From Hydrocarboniphaga effusa AP103 (GTDB taxonomy: Bacteria; Pseudomonadota; Gammaproteobacteria; Nevskiales; Nevskiaceae), in assembly GCF_000271305.1 (NCBI RefSeq), contig NZ_AKGD01000001.1:1-64000 (forward strand): a DNA stretch of 64,000 nt. The letters run 5' to 3'. Under the pieces are notes generated by a model. The model saw nothing but the letters and a program-made list of their open reading frames with translations, was not told where the DNA came from and did not search any database. A program made the translations under genes and the position numbers. Positions within the stretch are counted from its first letter, which is position 1. Each line of letters begins with the position of its first letter. Shown here piece by piece: positions 10,498-18,986 of the stretch.

Positions 10498-10557
10498 GGA
10501 CTCTGCAGCACCGCTTTGCGCTTTCACCGTAAAGACAAACATCCAACGGAGATCAAG

Positions 10558-11724
10558 ATGAGCGAAACCACCGCACCCGCCGCAGGCGGCTTCAAGCCCA
10601 AAAAGTCCGTCGCGCTGAGCGGCACCGCTGCGGGCAATACCGCGCTGTGCACCGTCGGCCGCAGCGGCAACGACCTGCACTATCGCGGCTACGACATCCT
10701 CGACGTCGCCGCCCAGTGCGAATTCGAAGAGATCGCCCACCTGCTCGTGCACGGCAAGCTGCCGACCACGGCCGAACTGGCCGCCTACAAGACCAAGCTC
10801 AAGTCGCTGCGCGGCCTGCCCGCCGCGGTCAAGACCGCGCTCGAACAGCTGCCGCCGTCCTCGCATCCGATGGACGTGATGCGCACGGGCGTCTCCGTAC
10901 TCGGCTGCGTCAAGCCCGAGAAGGACGATCACAACCACGCCGGCGCTCGCGACATCGCCGACAAGCTCATGGCCTGCCTCGGTTCGATGCTGCTGTACTG
11001 GTATCACTACGCCTACAACGGCAAGGTCATCGAAGTCGACGAATCCGACGAAGACTCCATCGGCGGTCACTTCCTGGAGCTGCTGCATCAGGAAAAGCCC
11101 AAGGCTTCGTGGGTCAAGGCGATGCACACCTCGCTGGTGCTCTATGCCGAACACGAGTTCAACGCGTCGACCTTCACCTCGCGCGTAATCGCGGGTACCG
11201 GCTCGGATATGTACTCGTGCATCGCCGGCGGCATCGGCGCTCTGCGTGGTCCCAAGCATGGCGGCGCCAACGAGGTCGCCTTCGAAATCCAGAAGCGCTA
11301 CGACAACCCCGACGAAGCGGAAGCCGACATCAAGGCCCGCGTCGAGAAGAAGGAAGTCGTGATCGGCTTCGGCCACCCGGTCTACACGATCGCCGATCCG
11401 CGCAACAAGGTCATCAAGCAGGTGGCCAAGGATCTATCGGTGGAAGCCGGCAGCACCAAGATGTTCGACATCGCCGAGCGTCTCGAAACGGTGATGTGGG
11501 ACATCAAGAAGATGTTTCCGAACCTCGACTGGTTTTCCGCCGTCAGCTACCACGTCATGGGCGTGCCGACCGACATGTTCACCCCGCTGTTCGTGATCGC
11601 CCGCACCTCCGGCTGGAGCGCGCACATCATCGAGCAGCGCATCGACGGCAAGATCATCCGTCCTTCGGCCAACTACGTGGGCCCGGAAGATCTGAAGTTC
11701 GTGCCGATCAAGGATCGCAAGTAG
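10558..11724 (+). CDS. prpC: 2-methylcitrate synthase PrpC
   Basis: Condenses propionyl-CoA with oxaloacetate. Citrate-synthase fold with the catalytic histidine regions GPKHGGANE and GFGHPVY and a C-terminal catalytic Asp region ([15 protein letters not shown]). At 388 aa it is the short type II-like form typical of PrpC rather than the longer GltA. ATG 10558 has GGAG 8 bp upstream. It lies 60 bp after prpB and is followed by a 148-bp spacer with two perfect hairpins before acnD. Confidence 0.95.
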   Translation: MSETTAPAAGGFKPKKSVALSGTAAGNTALCTVGRSGNDLHYRGYDILDVAAQCEFEEIAHLLVHGKLPTTAELAAYKTKLKSLRGLPAAVKTALEQLPPSSHPMDVMRTGVSVLGCVKPEKDDHNHAGARDIADKLMACLGSMLLYWYHYAYNGKVIEVDESDEDSIGGHFLELLHQEKPKASWVKAMHTSLVLYAEHEFNASTFTSRVIAGTGSDMYSCIAGGIGALRGPKHGGANEVAFEIQKRYDNPDEAEADIKARVEKKEVVIGFGHPVYTIADPRNKVIKQVAKDLSVEAGSTKMFDIAERLETVMWDIKKMFPNLDWFSAVSYHVMGVPTDMFTPLFVIARTSGWSAHIIEQRIDGKIIRPSANYVGPEDLKFVPIKDRK

Positions 11725-11746
11725 CGCAGCGAGCAGCGTGGAGGGC

Positions 11747-11820
11747 CCCAGCGCGCAAGCGCTGGGATCCTAGCGTCGCGAGTCTGCGCCGCTGGTGCCT
11801 CGCGTAGAGAGGCACCAGCG
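11747..11820. repeat. Two perfect hairpins between prpC and acnD
   Basis: Hairpin 1 is CCCAGCGC, GCAA tetraloop, GCGCTGGG (11747-11766). Hairpin 2 is CGCTGGTGCCTC, 7-nt loop, GAGGCACCAGCG (11790-11820). Neither has a T-run, so they are unlikely simple terminators. They may set mRNA stability between prpC and acnD, or be a REP-like repeat pair. The GNRA loop on hairpin 1 favours a folded RNA. Confidence 0.6.
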
Positions 11821-11872
11821 CTGCGACTCACCATGCGTCATTCACTGTTGTTGCCAGCTTAAAGTGCAAGCC

Positions 11873-14485
11873 ATGACCAACACCGCCTTTCGCAAATCCC
11901 TTCCCGGCACGACGCTCGATTACTTCGATGCGCGCGCCGCCGTCGACGCCATCAAGCCGGGCGCTTACGACAAGCTCCCCTACACCTCGCGCGTCAAAGC
12001 CGAGAACCTCGTCCGCAAGGCCGATCCTGCGCAGCTCAACGCTTATCTGGGCCAGCTGATCGAGCGCAAGCGCGATCTCGACTTCCCGTGGTTCCCGGTG
12101 CGCGTGGTGTGCCACGACATCCTCGGCCAGACCGCGCTCGTCGACCTCGCCGGCCTGCGCGATGCGATCGCCGACATGGGCGGCGATCCTGCGAAGGTGA
12201 ATCCGGTGGTGCCCGTGCAGCTGATCGTCGATCACTCGCTCGCGGTGGAGCACGGCGGTTTCGAGAAGGATGCATTCGCCAAGAATCGCGCGGTGGAAGA
12301 CCGTCGCAACGACGATCGCTTCCACTTCATCAACTGGACCAAGGGCGCGTTCAAGAACGTCGACGTGATCCCGCCCGGCAACGGCATCATGCATCAGATC
12401 AATCTGGAGCGGATGTCGCCGGTCATCTACACCAAGGACGGCCTCGCGTTCCCGGATACCTGCGTCGGAACCGACAGCCACACGCCGCACGTCGATGCGC
12501 TCGGCGTGATCGCGATCGGCGTCGGCGGCCTGGAAGCCGAGAACGTCATGCTCGGCCGCGCGTCGTGGATGCGCCTGCCCGACATCACCGGCGTCGAACT
12601 CAGCGGCAAGCCGAACCCCGGCATCACCGCCACCGACGTGGTGCTCGCGCTGACCGAATTCCTGCGCAAGGAAAAAGTCGTCGGCCACTACCTGGAGTTC
12701 TACGGCCCCGGCGCCGCGGCGCTCACGCTCGGCGATCGCGCCACCATCTCCAACATGGCGCCCGAATACGGCGCCACCGCGGCGATGTTCTTCATCGACC
12801 AGAACACGCTCGACTACCTCACGCTGACCGGCCGCGAAGCCGAGCAGGTGAAGCTCGTGAAGACCTACGCGCAGCACACCGGCCTATGGGCCGATGCGCT
12901 GAAAACCGCCGAATACGAGCGCCTGCTCAAGTTCGATCTGTCGACGGTCGTGCGCAACATGGCCGGCCCGTCGAACCCGCACAAGCGCCTGCCCACTTCG
13001 GCCCTGGCCGAGCGCGGCATCGCCGCACCGTGGGAGCTGCCGGCCGATGGCAAGATGCCCGACGGCGCGGTGATCATCGCGGCGATCACCTCGTGCACGA
13101 ATACGAGCAACCCGCGCAACGTCGTCGCCGCCGGCATCCTGGCGCGCAACGCGGTCGCCAAGGGCCTCGCGCGCAAGCCGTGGGTCAAGACCTCGCTGGC
13201 GCCCGGCTCCAAGGCGGTCGAGCTGTACCTGAAGGAAGCCAATCTGCTGGGCGACCTGGAGCAGCTCGGCTTCGGCGTCGTCGCCTTCGCCTGCACCACC
13301 TGCAACGGCATGAGCGGCGCGCTGGACCCGAAGATCCAGCAGGAAATCATCGACCGCGATCTGTACGCGACGGCCGTGCTGTCCGGCAATCGCAACTTCG
13401 ACGGCCGCATCCATCCGTACGCCAAGCAAGCCTTCCTCGCGAGCCCGCCGCTGGTGGTGGCTTACGCCATCGCCGGCACCGTGCGCTTCGACATCGAGAA
13501 GGACGTGCTGGGCCTCGACGGCAACGGCCAGCCGGTGACGCTCAAGGACATCTGGCCGACCGACGAGGAGATCGACGCGATCATCGCCAAGAGCGTGAAG
13601 CCCGAGATGTTCCGCCAGGTCTACGACCCGATGTTCACGTTCAAGGTCATCGAAGACAAGGTCAGCCCGCTGTACGAGTGGCGCCCGATGAGCACCTATA
13701 TCCGCCGTCCGCCGTACTGGGACAAGGAAGGTCAGGGCGCGCTCGCCGCGCGTCCGCGCACGCTCAAGGGCATGCGCCCGCTGGCCGTGCTGCCCGACAA
13801 CATCACCACCGACCATCTGTCGCCGTCGAACGCGATCATGATGGACAGCGCCGCCGGCGCTTACCTGCACAAGATGGGCGTGCCGGAAGAGGACTTCAAC
13901 AGCTACGCCACGCATCGCGGCGATCACCTCACCGCTCAGCGCGCGACCTTCGCCAACCCGCAGCTGGTGAATGAGATGGCCGTGGTCGACGGCAAGGTGA
14001 AGAAGGGCTCGCTCGCTCGCGTGGAGCCGGAAGGCACCGTCATGCGCATGTGGGAAGCGATCGAAACCTACATGGATCGCGGCCAACCGCTGATCATCAT
14101 CGCCGGCGCCGACTACGGCCAGGGCAGCTCGCGTGACTGGGCGGCCAAGGGCGTGCGCCTGGCGGGCGTGGAAGCGATCGTCGCCGAAGGCTTCGAGCGC
14201 ATTCACCGCACCAACCTGATCGGCATGGGCGTGCTGCCGCTGGAGTTCAAGCCGGGCCAGAACCGCAACACCTACGGCATCGACGGCACCGAAACCTACG
14301 ACGTGATCGGCAAGCTCACGCCGCGCGCCACGCTGACGGTGGTGTTCACGCGCAAGAACGGCGAGAAGGTGGAGATTCCGGTGACCTGCCGCCTGGATTC
14401 GGACGAAGAAGTGTCGGTGTACGAAGCCGGCGGCGTGCTGCAACGCTTCGCGGTGGACTTCCTGGCTTCGAACAAGGCCGCCTGA
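11873..14485 (+). CDS. acnD: Fe/S-dependent 2-methylcitrate dehydratase AcnD
   Basis: Aconitase-family enzyme that dehydrates 2-methylcitrate to a 2-methylaconitate isomer which then needs PrpF. It replaces PrpD in this version of the pathway. The three [4Fe-4S] ligand cysteines are visible in SCTNTSNPRN (near residue 405) and in ACTTCNG (near 470). The swivel domain carries GADYGQGSSRDWAAKG near residue 745. 870 aa matches AcnD. ATG 11873 gives the usual N-terminus; an upstream in-frame ATG at 11795 lies inside hairpin 2. AcnD rather than AcnA is called mainly because of its place between prpC and prpF. Confidence 0.92.
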   Translation: MTNTAFRKSLPGTTLDYFDARAAVDAIKPGAYDKLPYTSRVKAENLVRKADPAQLNAYLGQLIERKRDLDFPWFPVRVVCHDILGQTALVDLAGLRDAIADMGGDPAKVNPVVPVQLIVDHSLAVEHGGFEKDAFAKNRAVEDRRNDDRFHFINWTKGAFKNVDVIPPGNGIMHQINLERMSPVIYTKDGLAFPDTCVGTDSHTPHVDALGVIAIGVGGLEAENVMLGRASWMRLPDITGVELSGKPNPGITATDVVLALTEFLRKEKVVGHYLEFYGPGAAALTLGDRATISNMAPEYGATAAMFFIDQNTLDYLTLTGREAEQVKLVKTYAQHTGLWADALKTAEYERLLKFDLSTVVRNMAGPSNPHKRLPTSALAERGIAAPWELPADGKMPDGAVIIAAITSCTNTSNPRNVVAAGILARNAVAKGLARKPWVKTSLAPGSKAVELYLKEANLLGDLEQLGFGVVAFACTTCNGMSGALDPKIQQEIIDRDLYATAVLSGNRNFDGRIHPYAKQAFLASPPLVVAYAIAGTVRFDIEKDVLGLDGNGQPVTLKDIWPTDEEIDAIIAKSVKPEMFRQVYDPMFTFKVIEDKVSPLYEWRPMSTYIRRPPYWDKEGQGALAARPRTLKGMRPLAVLPDNITTDHLSPSNAIMMDSAAGAYLHKMGVPEEDFNSYATHRGDHLTAQRATFANPQLVNEMAVVDGKVKKGSLARVEPEGTVMRMWEAIETYMDRGQPLIIIAGADYGQGSSRDWAAKGVRLAGVEAIVAEGFERIHRTNLIGMGVLPLEFKPGQNRNTYGIDGTETYDVIGKLTPRATLTVVFTRKNGEKVEIPVTCRLDSDEEVSVYEAGGVLQRFAVDFLASNKAA

Positions 14486-14509
14486 GTTGGCCCCACAGTG
14501 GTGATTCCC

Positions 14510-14543
14510 GAGGCGGCCCGGCAACGCGCCGCCTCTTTTCTTT
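14510..14543 (+). terminator. Intra-operon terminator or attenuator between acnD and prpF
   Basis: GAGGCGGC (14510-14517) pairs with GCCGCCTC (14528-14535), followed by TTTTCTTT. The imperfect T-run and its place 24 nt after the acnD stop suggest partial termination that would lower prpF expression relative to acnD. Confidence 0.55.
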
Positions 14544-14562
14544 GAGAATTGAGGACAGACCA

Positions 14563-15750
14563 ATGCTCCGCGTCCCCCAGATCAAAATCCCCGCCACCTA
14601 CATGCGTGGCGGCACCAGCAAGGGTGTTTTCTTCAAGCTCAGCGATCTGCCCGAAGCGGCGCAAGTCCCCGGCGAAGCGCGCGACAAGCTGCTGCTGCGC
14701 GTGATCGGCTCGCCCGATCCGTATGGCGCGCAGATCGACGGCATGGGCGGCGCCACGTCTTCGACGTCCAAGACCGTGATCCTGTCCAAGAGCAACAAGG
14801 CCGATCACGACGTCGACTATCGCTTCGGCCAGGTATCGATCGACAAGGCCTTCGTCGATTGGTCCGGCAACTGCGGCAACCTCACGGCGGCGGTCGGATC
14901 GTTCGCGATCAGCAACGGTCTGGTCGACGCGGCGCGCGTTCCGCAGGACGGCATCTGCATCGTTCGCATCTGGCAGACGCAGATCAACAAGACCATCATC
15001 GCGCACGTGCCGATCACCGACGGACAAGTGCAGGAAACCGGTGATTTCGAGCTCGACGGCGTGACCTTCCCGGCCGCCGAAGTGCAGATCGAATTCCTCG
15101 ATCCGGCCGAAGAAGGCGACGAGGGCGGCTCGATGTTCCCGACCGGCAACCTCGTCGACGATCTCGAAGTGCCCGGCATCGGCACGCTCAAGGCGACGAT
15201 GATCAATGCGGGCATCCCGACCGTATTCATCAAGGCCGAGGAGATCGGCTACACCGGCACCGAGCTGCGCGAGGCGATCAACACCAGTCCCGAGGCGCTG
15301 CTCAAGTTCGAGACGATTCGCGCCTATGGCGCGCTGCGCATGGGCCTGATCAAGGACGTGTCCGAAGCCGCCAAGCGTCAGCACACGCCCAAGGTCGCGT
15401 TCGTGGCCCCGCCGGCGAGCTACCTGTCGTCGAGCGGCAAGCAGGTGAATGCCGAGGACATCGACCTCAACGTGCGCGCGCTGTCGATGGGCAAGCTTCA
15501 CCACGCGATGATGGGCACGGCCGCAGTGGCGATCGGCACCGCCGCCGCCATTCCGGGAACGCTGGTGAATCTCGCGGCGGGCGGCGGCGAGCGCGAGGCG
15601 GTGCGCTTCGGCCATCCGTCGGGCTCGCTGCGCGTCGGCGCGGCGGCGGTGAAGGAGAACGGCCAGTGGGTCGTCAAGAAAGCCATCATGAGCCGCTCCG
15701 CGCGCGTGCTGATGGAAGGCTGGGTGCGCGTGCCGGGCGATTCGTTCTAA
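14563..15750 (+). CDS. prpF: 2-methylaconitate cis-trans isomerase PrpF
   Basis: Isomerises the AcnD product so that aconitase can hydrate it to 2-methylisocitrate. PrpF family, diaminopimelate-epimerase-like fold. The family N-terminus YMRGGTSKGVFF and the DWSGNCGNL segment near residue 105, which carries a conserved Cys, are present. Length 395 aa, as expected. ATG 14563 follows a GAGGA ribosome site; an in-frame upstream start at 14542 overlaps the attenuator. Last gene of the operon, closed by a strong terminator. Confidence 0.95.
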   Translation: MLRVPQIKIPATYMRGGTSKGVFFKLSDLPEAAQVPGEARDKLLLRVIGSPDPYGAQIDGMGGATSSTSKTVILSKSNKADHDVDYRFGQVSIDKAFVDWSGNCGNLTAAVGSFAISNGLVDAARVPQDGICIVRIWQTQINKTIIAHVPITDGQVQETGDFELDGVTFPAAEVQIEFLDPAEEGDEGGSMFPTGNLVDDLEVPGIGTLKATMINAGIPTVFIKAEEIGYTGTELREAINTSPEALLKFETIRAYGALRMGLIKDVSEAAKRQHTPKVAFVAPPASYLSSSGKQVNAEDIDLNVRALSMGKLHHAMMGTAAVAIGTAAAIPGTLVNLAAGGGEREAVRFGHPSGSLRVGAAAVKENGQWVVKKAIMSRSARVLMEGWVRVPGDSF

Positions 15751-15772
15751 GCCGCGCCAGACCCTTCAGCCG

Positions 15773-15806
15773 CAAAAAAAGCCCGGACTCGTACCGGGCT
15801 TTTTTC
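15773..15806. terminator. Terminator after prpF
   Basis: AGCCCGG, 7-nt loop, CCGGGCT, flanked by a run of seven A on the left and six T on the right, so it can work in both directions. It ends the prp operon. Confidence 0.9.
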
Positions 15807-15956
15807 TGGACGCGGCGGCGCGGATTCGACGGAGTGGGCTCGGCTTTGGCTGGAGGTCAGCTTGAATTCAGAGCGTCGGGGCTACAGCATCTGGGCATCA
15901 CCACGCGACGCCGCCTCGGGCGGCCCGGATTTCGAAGCCGAAGGGAGCGAACGGCC

Positions 15957-16118
15957 ATGATCGGTCTGACCACCGTCCAAATCGTCAGCGGCGTGCAGGG
16001 AACCGTTACGGTCGCCATTCCGGTGCGCCGCAAGGCATTGAATCAAAGACGATTCCCCCGAGCCATCGTATTCGCGGCCCTGCTGTGCGGCCTGATGTCG
16101 AGCTTCGCAGCCGCCTGA
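15957..16118 (+). CDS. Possible small hydrophobic peptide (53 aa)
   Basis: Not recognised. An ATG at 15957 is preceded by GAAGGGAG at a workable distance, and the reading frame gives 53 aa. It has a basic middle (RRKALNQRRF) and a hydrophobic C-terminal stretch ending SSFAAA, like a small membrane or signal-anchored peptide. Against it: no recognisable family, and the surrounding 15.8-16.26 kb region otherwise holds nothing I can name. Treat as tentative. Confidence 0.25.
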   Translation: MIGLTTVQIVSGVQGTVTVAIPVRRKALNQRRFPRAIVFAALLCGLMSSFAAA

Positions 16119-16262
16119 ATCGCCCTCCAGCGGCCTCAGCATTTAAAATCCGGCTCCGATCACCGGCGAGCACCGGGCCGTCACGAGTCGGCAAACCGCT
16201 TGCATTGAAACTTCGAGGATCGTCAATGGCGATGATCCCCCAAGCGCCGCCGCTGAAGAACC

Positions 16263-17033
16263 ATGAAAATTTCGTATGTGCTGGCTGTCGTCGCCGCGCT
16301 CGTCGTCGGCCCCGCAAGGTCTGCACCCTCACCGTTCAACCAGCCCGAGCTGACCGATCAGGCGGCGCTTTATCTGTCGGCTTCCTGCCAGAAGGATCTG
16401 CTGGAGAAAGTCGGACGACCGATGCTCGCAGCCGGACAGCGCAGCGTGCTCGGCAACAGTGCCCCGGCCTCGGCCTCGACGGTTCAGGCCATGGGACTGG
16501 CGCCGGTGGCTTCGGCGCAGTTGTTCTACATGGCCAACGACAGCATCAGCCGCACGCTGCACGAGCAGATCGCCGGCCGCATGATGCGCTACGATCCCAA
16601 GCAGGCGCCGCGCATCCAATCGCTGATGCTCAGCGGGGCGATCTGGCGCGACTACGATGCGCTGCTGAATCGGCTCGGCTACTCAGGCCGTAACGTCGCC
16701 GACGTGCTGACCTCGTATTACATCGGCTCCTGGGAGATCGTGAACCAGTCGGTGGTCACGCCTGATCGCTGGCGCGCAGTGCGCAACCAAGTGGCGCGCT
16801 CGCTATCGCGCAGCCCCGAAATCATGCTGATGTCCGATATCGAAAAACAGCGTTCGTCCGAGACGCTCGGCATCGTCACTGCGGTGACCAACGCCAACCG
16901 CCAGTCGCTGACGATACAGGGCGACCAGATCGGCCTGCTGGCCCTGCAGAGCGCGGTCTACGAATCACTGATGGCGCAGGGCGTGGATCTCAAAAGACTG
17001 TTCATCACCGCGCGTGGATTCACGCAGCGCTGA
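16263..17033 (+). CDS. Secreted protein of unknown function (256 aa)
   Basis: I do not recognise this with certainty. It begins with a clear signal peptide (MKISYVLAVVAALVV, cleavage near ARSA). The mature part is mostly helical by composition, with one Cys at residue 40 and a conserved-looking segment NRLGYSGRNVADVLTSYYIG near residue 140. That last motif resembles uncharacterised secreted families in which a short 'ADv..Y...W' helix repeats (DUF6683-like), but this is a weak impression. No cofactor or catalytic motif is visible. It is followed by 265 bp without a gene. Confidence 0.75.
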   Translation: MKISYVLAVVAALVVGPARSAPSPFNQPELTDQAALYLSASCQKDLLEKVGRPMLAAGQRSVLGNSAPASASTVQAMGLAPVASAQLFYMANDSISRTLHEQIAGRMMRYDPKQAPRIQSLMLSGAIWRDYDALLNRLGYSGRNVADVLTSYYIGSWEIVNQSVVTPDRWRAVRNQVARSLSRSPEIMLMSDIEKQRSSETLGIVTAVTNANRQSLTIQGDQIGLLALQSAVYESLMAQGVDLKRLFITARGFTQR

Positions 17034-17239
17034 AACCGGGCCAAGACCCCGATCGTGTACGCAGCTGCCGGCTCGACGGCGATACGCTCCTGACAAGCCG
17101 ATGCGAACGGACATGATCGGGCAGTCAAAACCTTGCATCGTCGCAATGCCTGCCCGTCTATCCCCGACAGTTCGCCACTGAATCTCGGCTGTCCGCACCC
17201 CGCATCTCGATTCCACATTCGCTGCACATTGTCTGCGCA

Positions 17240-17258
17240 GTCCAGGCCTAGTCTGGAC
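17240..17258. promoter_or_regulatory. Small inverted repeat upstream of the glycine-zipper gene
   Basis: GTCCAG, 7 nt, CTGGAC, 41 bp before the next start codon. Size and place suit an operator, but no regulator can be assigned. The rest of 17034-17298 shows only the ribosome site AAAGGAG near 17285. Confidence 0.3.
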
Positions 17259-17298
17259 TCGACCTCAAGAGAGGTTCAATGCAGAAAGGAGCAACGTC

Positions 17299-17703
17299 AT
17301 GAACAAGATCTTCAAGCCCGCGATTGTCCTGGCCGCCGTTCTGATGGCCGGGGTGTCGGCCCCCAGCTCCGCCAGCGACAAGGCCACAGGCGGCGTGATC
17401 GGCGCGGTCTTGGGCGGTGTCGTCGGCCACAGCGTCGGCGGCAACCAGGGCGCTGCGATCGGCGCGGTGGCCGGCGCGGGCCTGGGCGTGGCGGTTGGCG
17501 ATCACTACGACGACAAGAAGGATCGTCGCAACGAGGCTCGCTACTACGATCAGCGCAACCGCGACTATCGCTATTCGCGCTATGACAATCATCGCCATGA
17601 CCATCGTCACGACCACCGCGACAACCGTCGCTACGATCATCGAAAAAACCACCAGCATGATCACAAGCATGACCGCTACGAGCAGGTGCGCTATCACCGC
17701 TGA
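17299..17703 (+). CDS. Glycine-zipper envelope protein with histidine-rich tail
   Basis: A signal peptide (about residues 1-25, ending SSAS) leads to a glycine-zipper block (GGVIGAVLGGVVG, then GAAIGAVAGAGLGVAVG) of the kind that forms paired membrane helices in SlyB/RcnB-like envelope proteins. After residue 70 the chain becomes a highly charged tail dominated by His, Asp, Arg and Tyr (for example HDHRHDHRDN and KNHQHDHKHDRYEQ). Such a tail could bind divalent metals; that is inference. AAAGGAG precedes the ATG at good spacing. Single gene with its own terminator. Confidence 0.85.
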   Translation: MNKIFKPAIVLAAVLMAGVSAPSSASDKATGGVIGAVLGGVVGHSVGGNQGAAIGAVAGAGLGVAVGDHYDDKKDRRNEARYYDQRNRDYRYSRYDNHRHDHRHDHRDNRRYDHRKNHQHDHKHDRYEQVRYHR

Positions 17704-17731
17704 AGCCCGACTCGAACCGATGCAGATGCAG

Positions 17732-17758
17732 ACGCCGCCCGCAAGGGCGGCGTTTTTG
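17732..17758 (+). terminator. Terminator after the glycine-zipper gene
   Basis: ACGCCGCCC, GCAA loop, GGGCGGCGT, then a run of T. It lies between convergent genes. Confidence 0.9.
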
Positions 17759-17781
17759 TTGGGCCGCTGTCGGCGAAGCCT

Positions 17782-18798
17782 TCAGTACAGATTGCGCTTG
17801 TAGTCGATCGCCAGGCCTTTCTCCATGAAGCCCGGAATCGAGATCGCGGCACGCACGAGACTCGCCTGCAGGCCTTTATGCTTGCTGTGCTTGACGTGCG
17901 CCACCATCAGCGCCGCCGGATCGATGCCTTGGGCGACCTCTCCGACCGGCCACAAGCGCGCACGCGCCACGGCCTGGCTCTCACGCAATTCGATGCGCGG
18001 ATGCTCGACGCGCGTCGCCACGATGGGCGTCTTGCCTTCCACAGCGAACAGCTCGCGCATGCGTGCATCGGTGCCGATGCGCCCGATACCGCTTACGAGC
18101 GCAATCCGCGTCGAGCCCGGGATCAGCGCCACCGCGGCGATGCGCGGCTGCGTGAGGATGTTCCGAAAGCCATCCGCACGACGATTGCCGGGCCTGTCCG
18201 CATACCAGACCGCGCCTTCGTGCAGACGCAGCAGGGCGCCTTGCGGATCACCCTTCGGGCTCACGTCGGCGTGGCCTTGCGCATCCATCGTCGCGAGCGC
18301 CATGAAGCGGCTTGCGAACAGAAACGCCTCGTCGCCGTTCGTCGCTGGCGTCGCCGGCCGTGCCGACCAGAAGCCCGAGCGAATCAAGGCTTTCGCGCAA
18401 TGCACGAAGCATTCCTCGACCGCGATCTCGATGCGGTCGCGATCGATGCCTGCGACGCGGCCATTGACGCGCAAGGTTTCGCCGATGCCGGGCGTCAGAA
18501 ACAAGGCGCCGAAACCCTGCCCGATCCGCGCGATGCCCGCATCGTCCATCGCGGCCCGCGACAAGGCCAGCGTCGAGGCGTCCATCGCATGCGTGAATCC
18601 AGGCTCACCGCCGCATGCGCTGATGCGCAGATCGCTTTCGCCACTGCGATTTCCAAATGCGGCGAAGCAGAATGGCGAGCTCGCCGCCCAGCGCTGCGCA
18701 CCGGCGTCGAGATGATCGATGACCTTGAGATGCATCGGCCCTGGCGTCTTGCCGATGCAGGCTTCGAGACCGGCGACGTCGGCGATGTCCGTGCTCAT
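17782..18798 (-). CDS. Pyridoxamine-phosphate-oxidase-fold flavin-binding protein
   Basis: 338-aa protein with two split-barrel (PNPOx-like) halves. The second half carries the characteristic ATMDAQGHADVSPKGDPQG segment near residue 170 and VWYADRPGNRRADGFRNI near 197, typical of FMN-binding members. Proteins of this type often sit in siderophore or iron-uptake operons and may reduce ferric complexes; the exact reaction is unknown. It is the last gene of the Fur-box operon. Its start overlaps the end of the small membrane gene by 4 nt (ATGA), so translation is probably coupled. A true pyridoxine-phosphate oxidase role is unlikely given the length and context. Confidence 0.8.
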   Translation of the reverse strand: MSTDIADVAGLEACIGKTPGPMHLKVIDHLDAGAQRWAASSPFCFAAFGNRSGESDLRISACGGEPGFTHAMDASTLALSRAAMDDAGIARIGQGFGALFLTPGIGETLRVNGRVAGIDRDRIEIAVEECFVHCAKALIRSGFWSARPATPATNGDEAFLFASRFMALATMDAQGHADVSPKGDPQGALLRLHEGAVWYADRPGNRRADGFRNILTQPRIAAVALIPGSTRIALVSGIGRIGTDARMRELFAVEGKTPIVATRVEHPRIELRESQAVARARLWPVGEVAQGIDPAALMVAHVKHSKHKGLQASLVRAAISIPGFMEKGLAIDYKRNLY

Positions 18799-18986
18799 GC
18801 TTTCGACTCCTTCGCTCGCGCCTTGCGCTGCAACCAGGCGCGTTCCGCGCCCACGATCAGCGGCGAAGCCGCGAACAGCAGAAGCGCATAGTCCCAGACG
18901 CCGTCAACGAGCAGCATGCCGATGATGGCGCCCGCGCTCAGCAGCGAAAGCGCGAGCAGCGGCAACAGACGGGACCGCGCGCTCAT
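18795..18986 (-). CDS. Small two-helix membrane protein (63 aa)
   Basis: Two hydrophobic segments (LLPLLALSLLSAGAIIGMLL and YALLLFAASPLIVG) with a basic C-terminus (WLQRKARAKE). The start codon overlaps the PepSY stop by 4 nt and the stop overlaps the next start by 4 nt, which strongly supports translation. Proteins of this size are often found after PepSY genes in iron-uptake operons, but no function is known. A longer in-frame extension upstream is only antisense-free frame within the PepSY gene. Confidence 0.8.
   Translation of the reverse strand: MSARSRLLPLLALSLLSAGAIIGMLLVDGVWDYALLLFAASPLIVGAERAWLQRKARAKESKA

Noticed and set aside
15882-16142. 86-codon minus-strand frame in the gap after prpF
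   Set aside because: No ribosome site, low-complexity translation and no family. The opposite-strand small frame with a ribosome site is only slightly better and is listed at low confidence.
17248-17697. Hydrophobic minus-strand frame opposite the His-rich gene
   Set aside because: Its Val/Met/Ile-rich translation mirrors the His/Asp codons of the plus-strand gene. The plus strand has a signal peptide, ribosome site and terminator.
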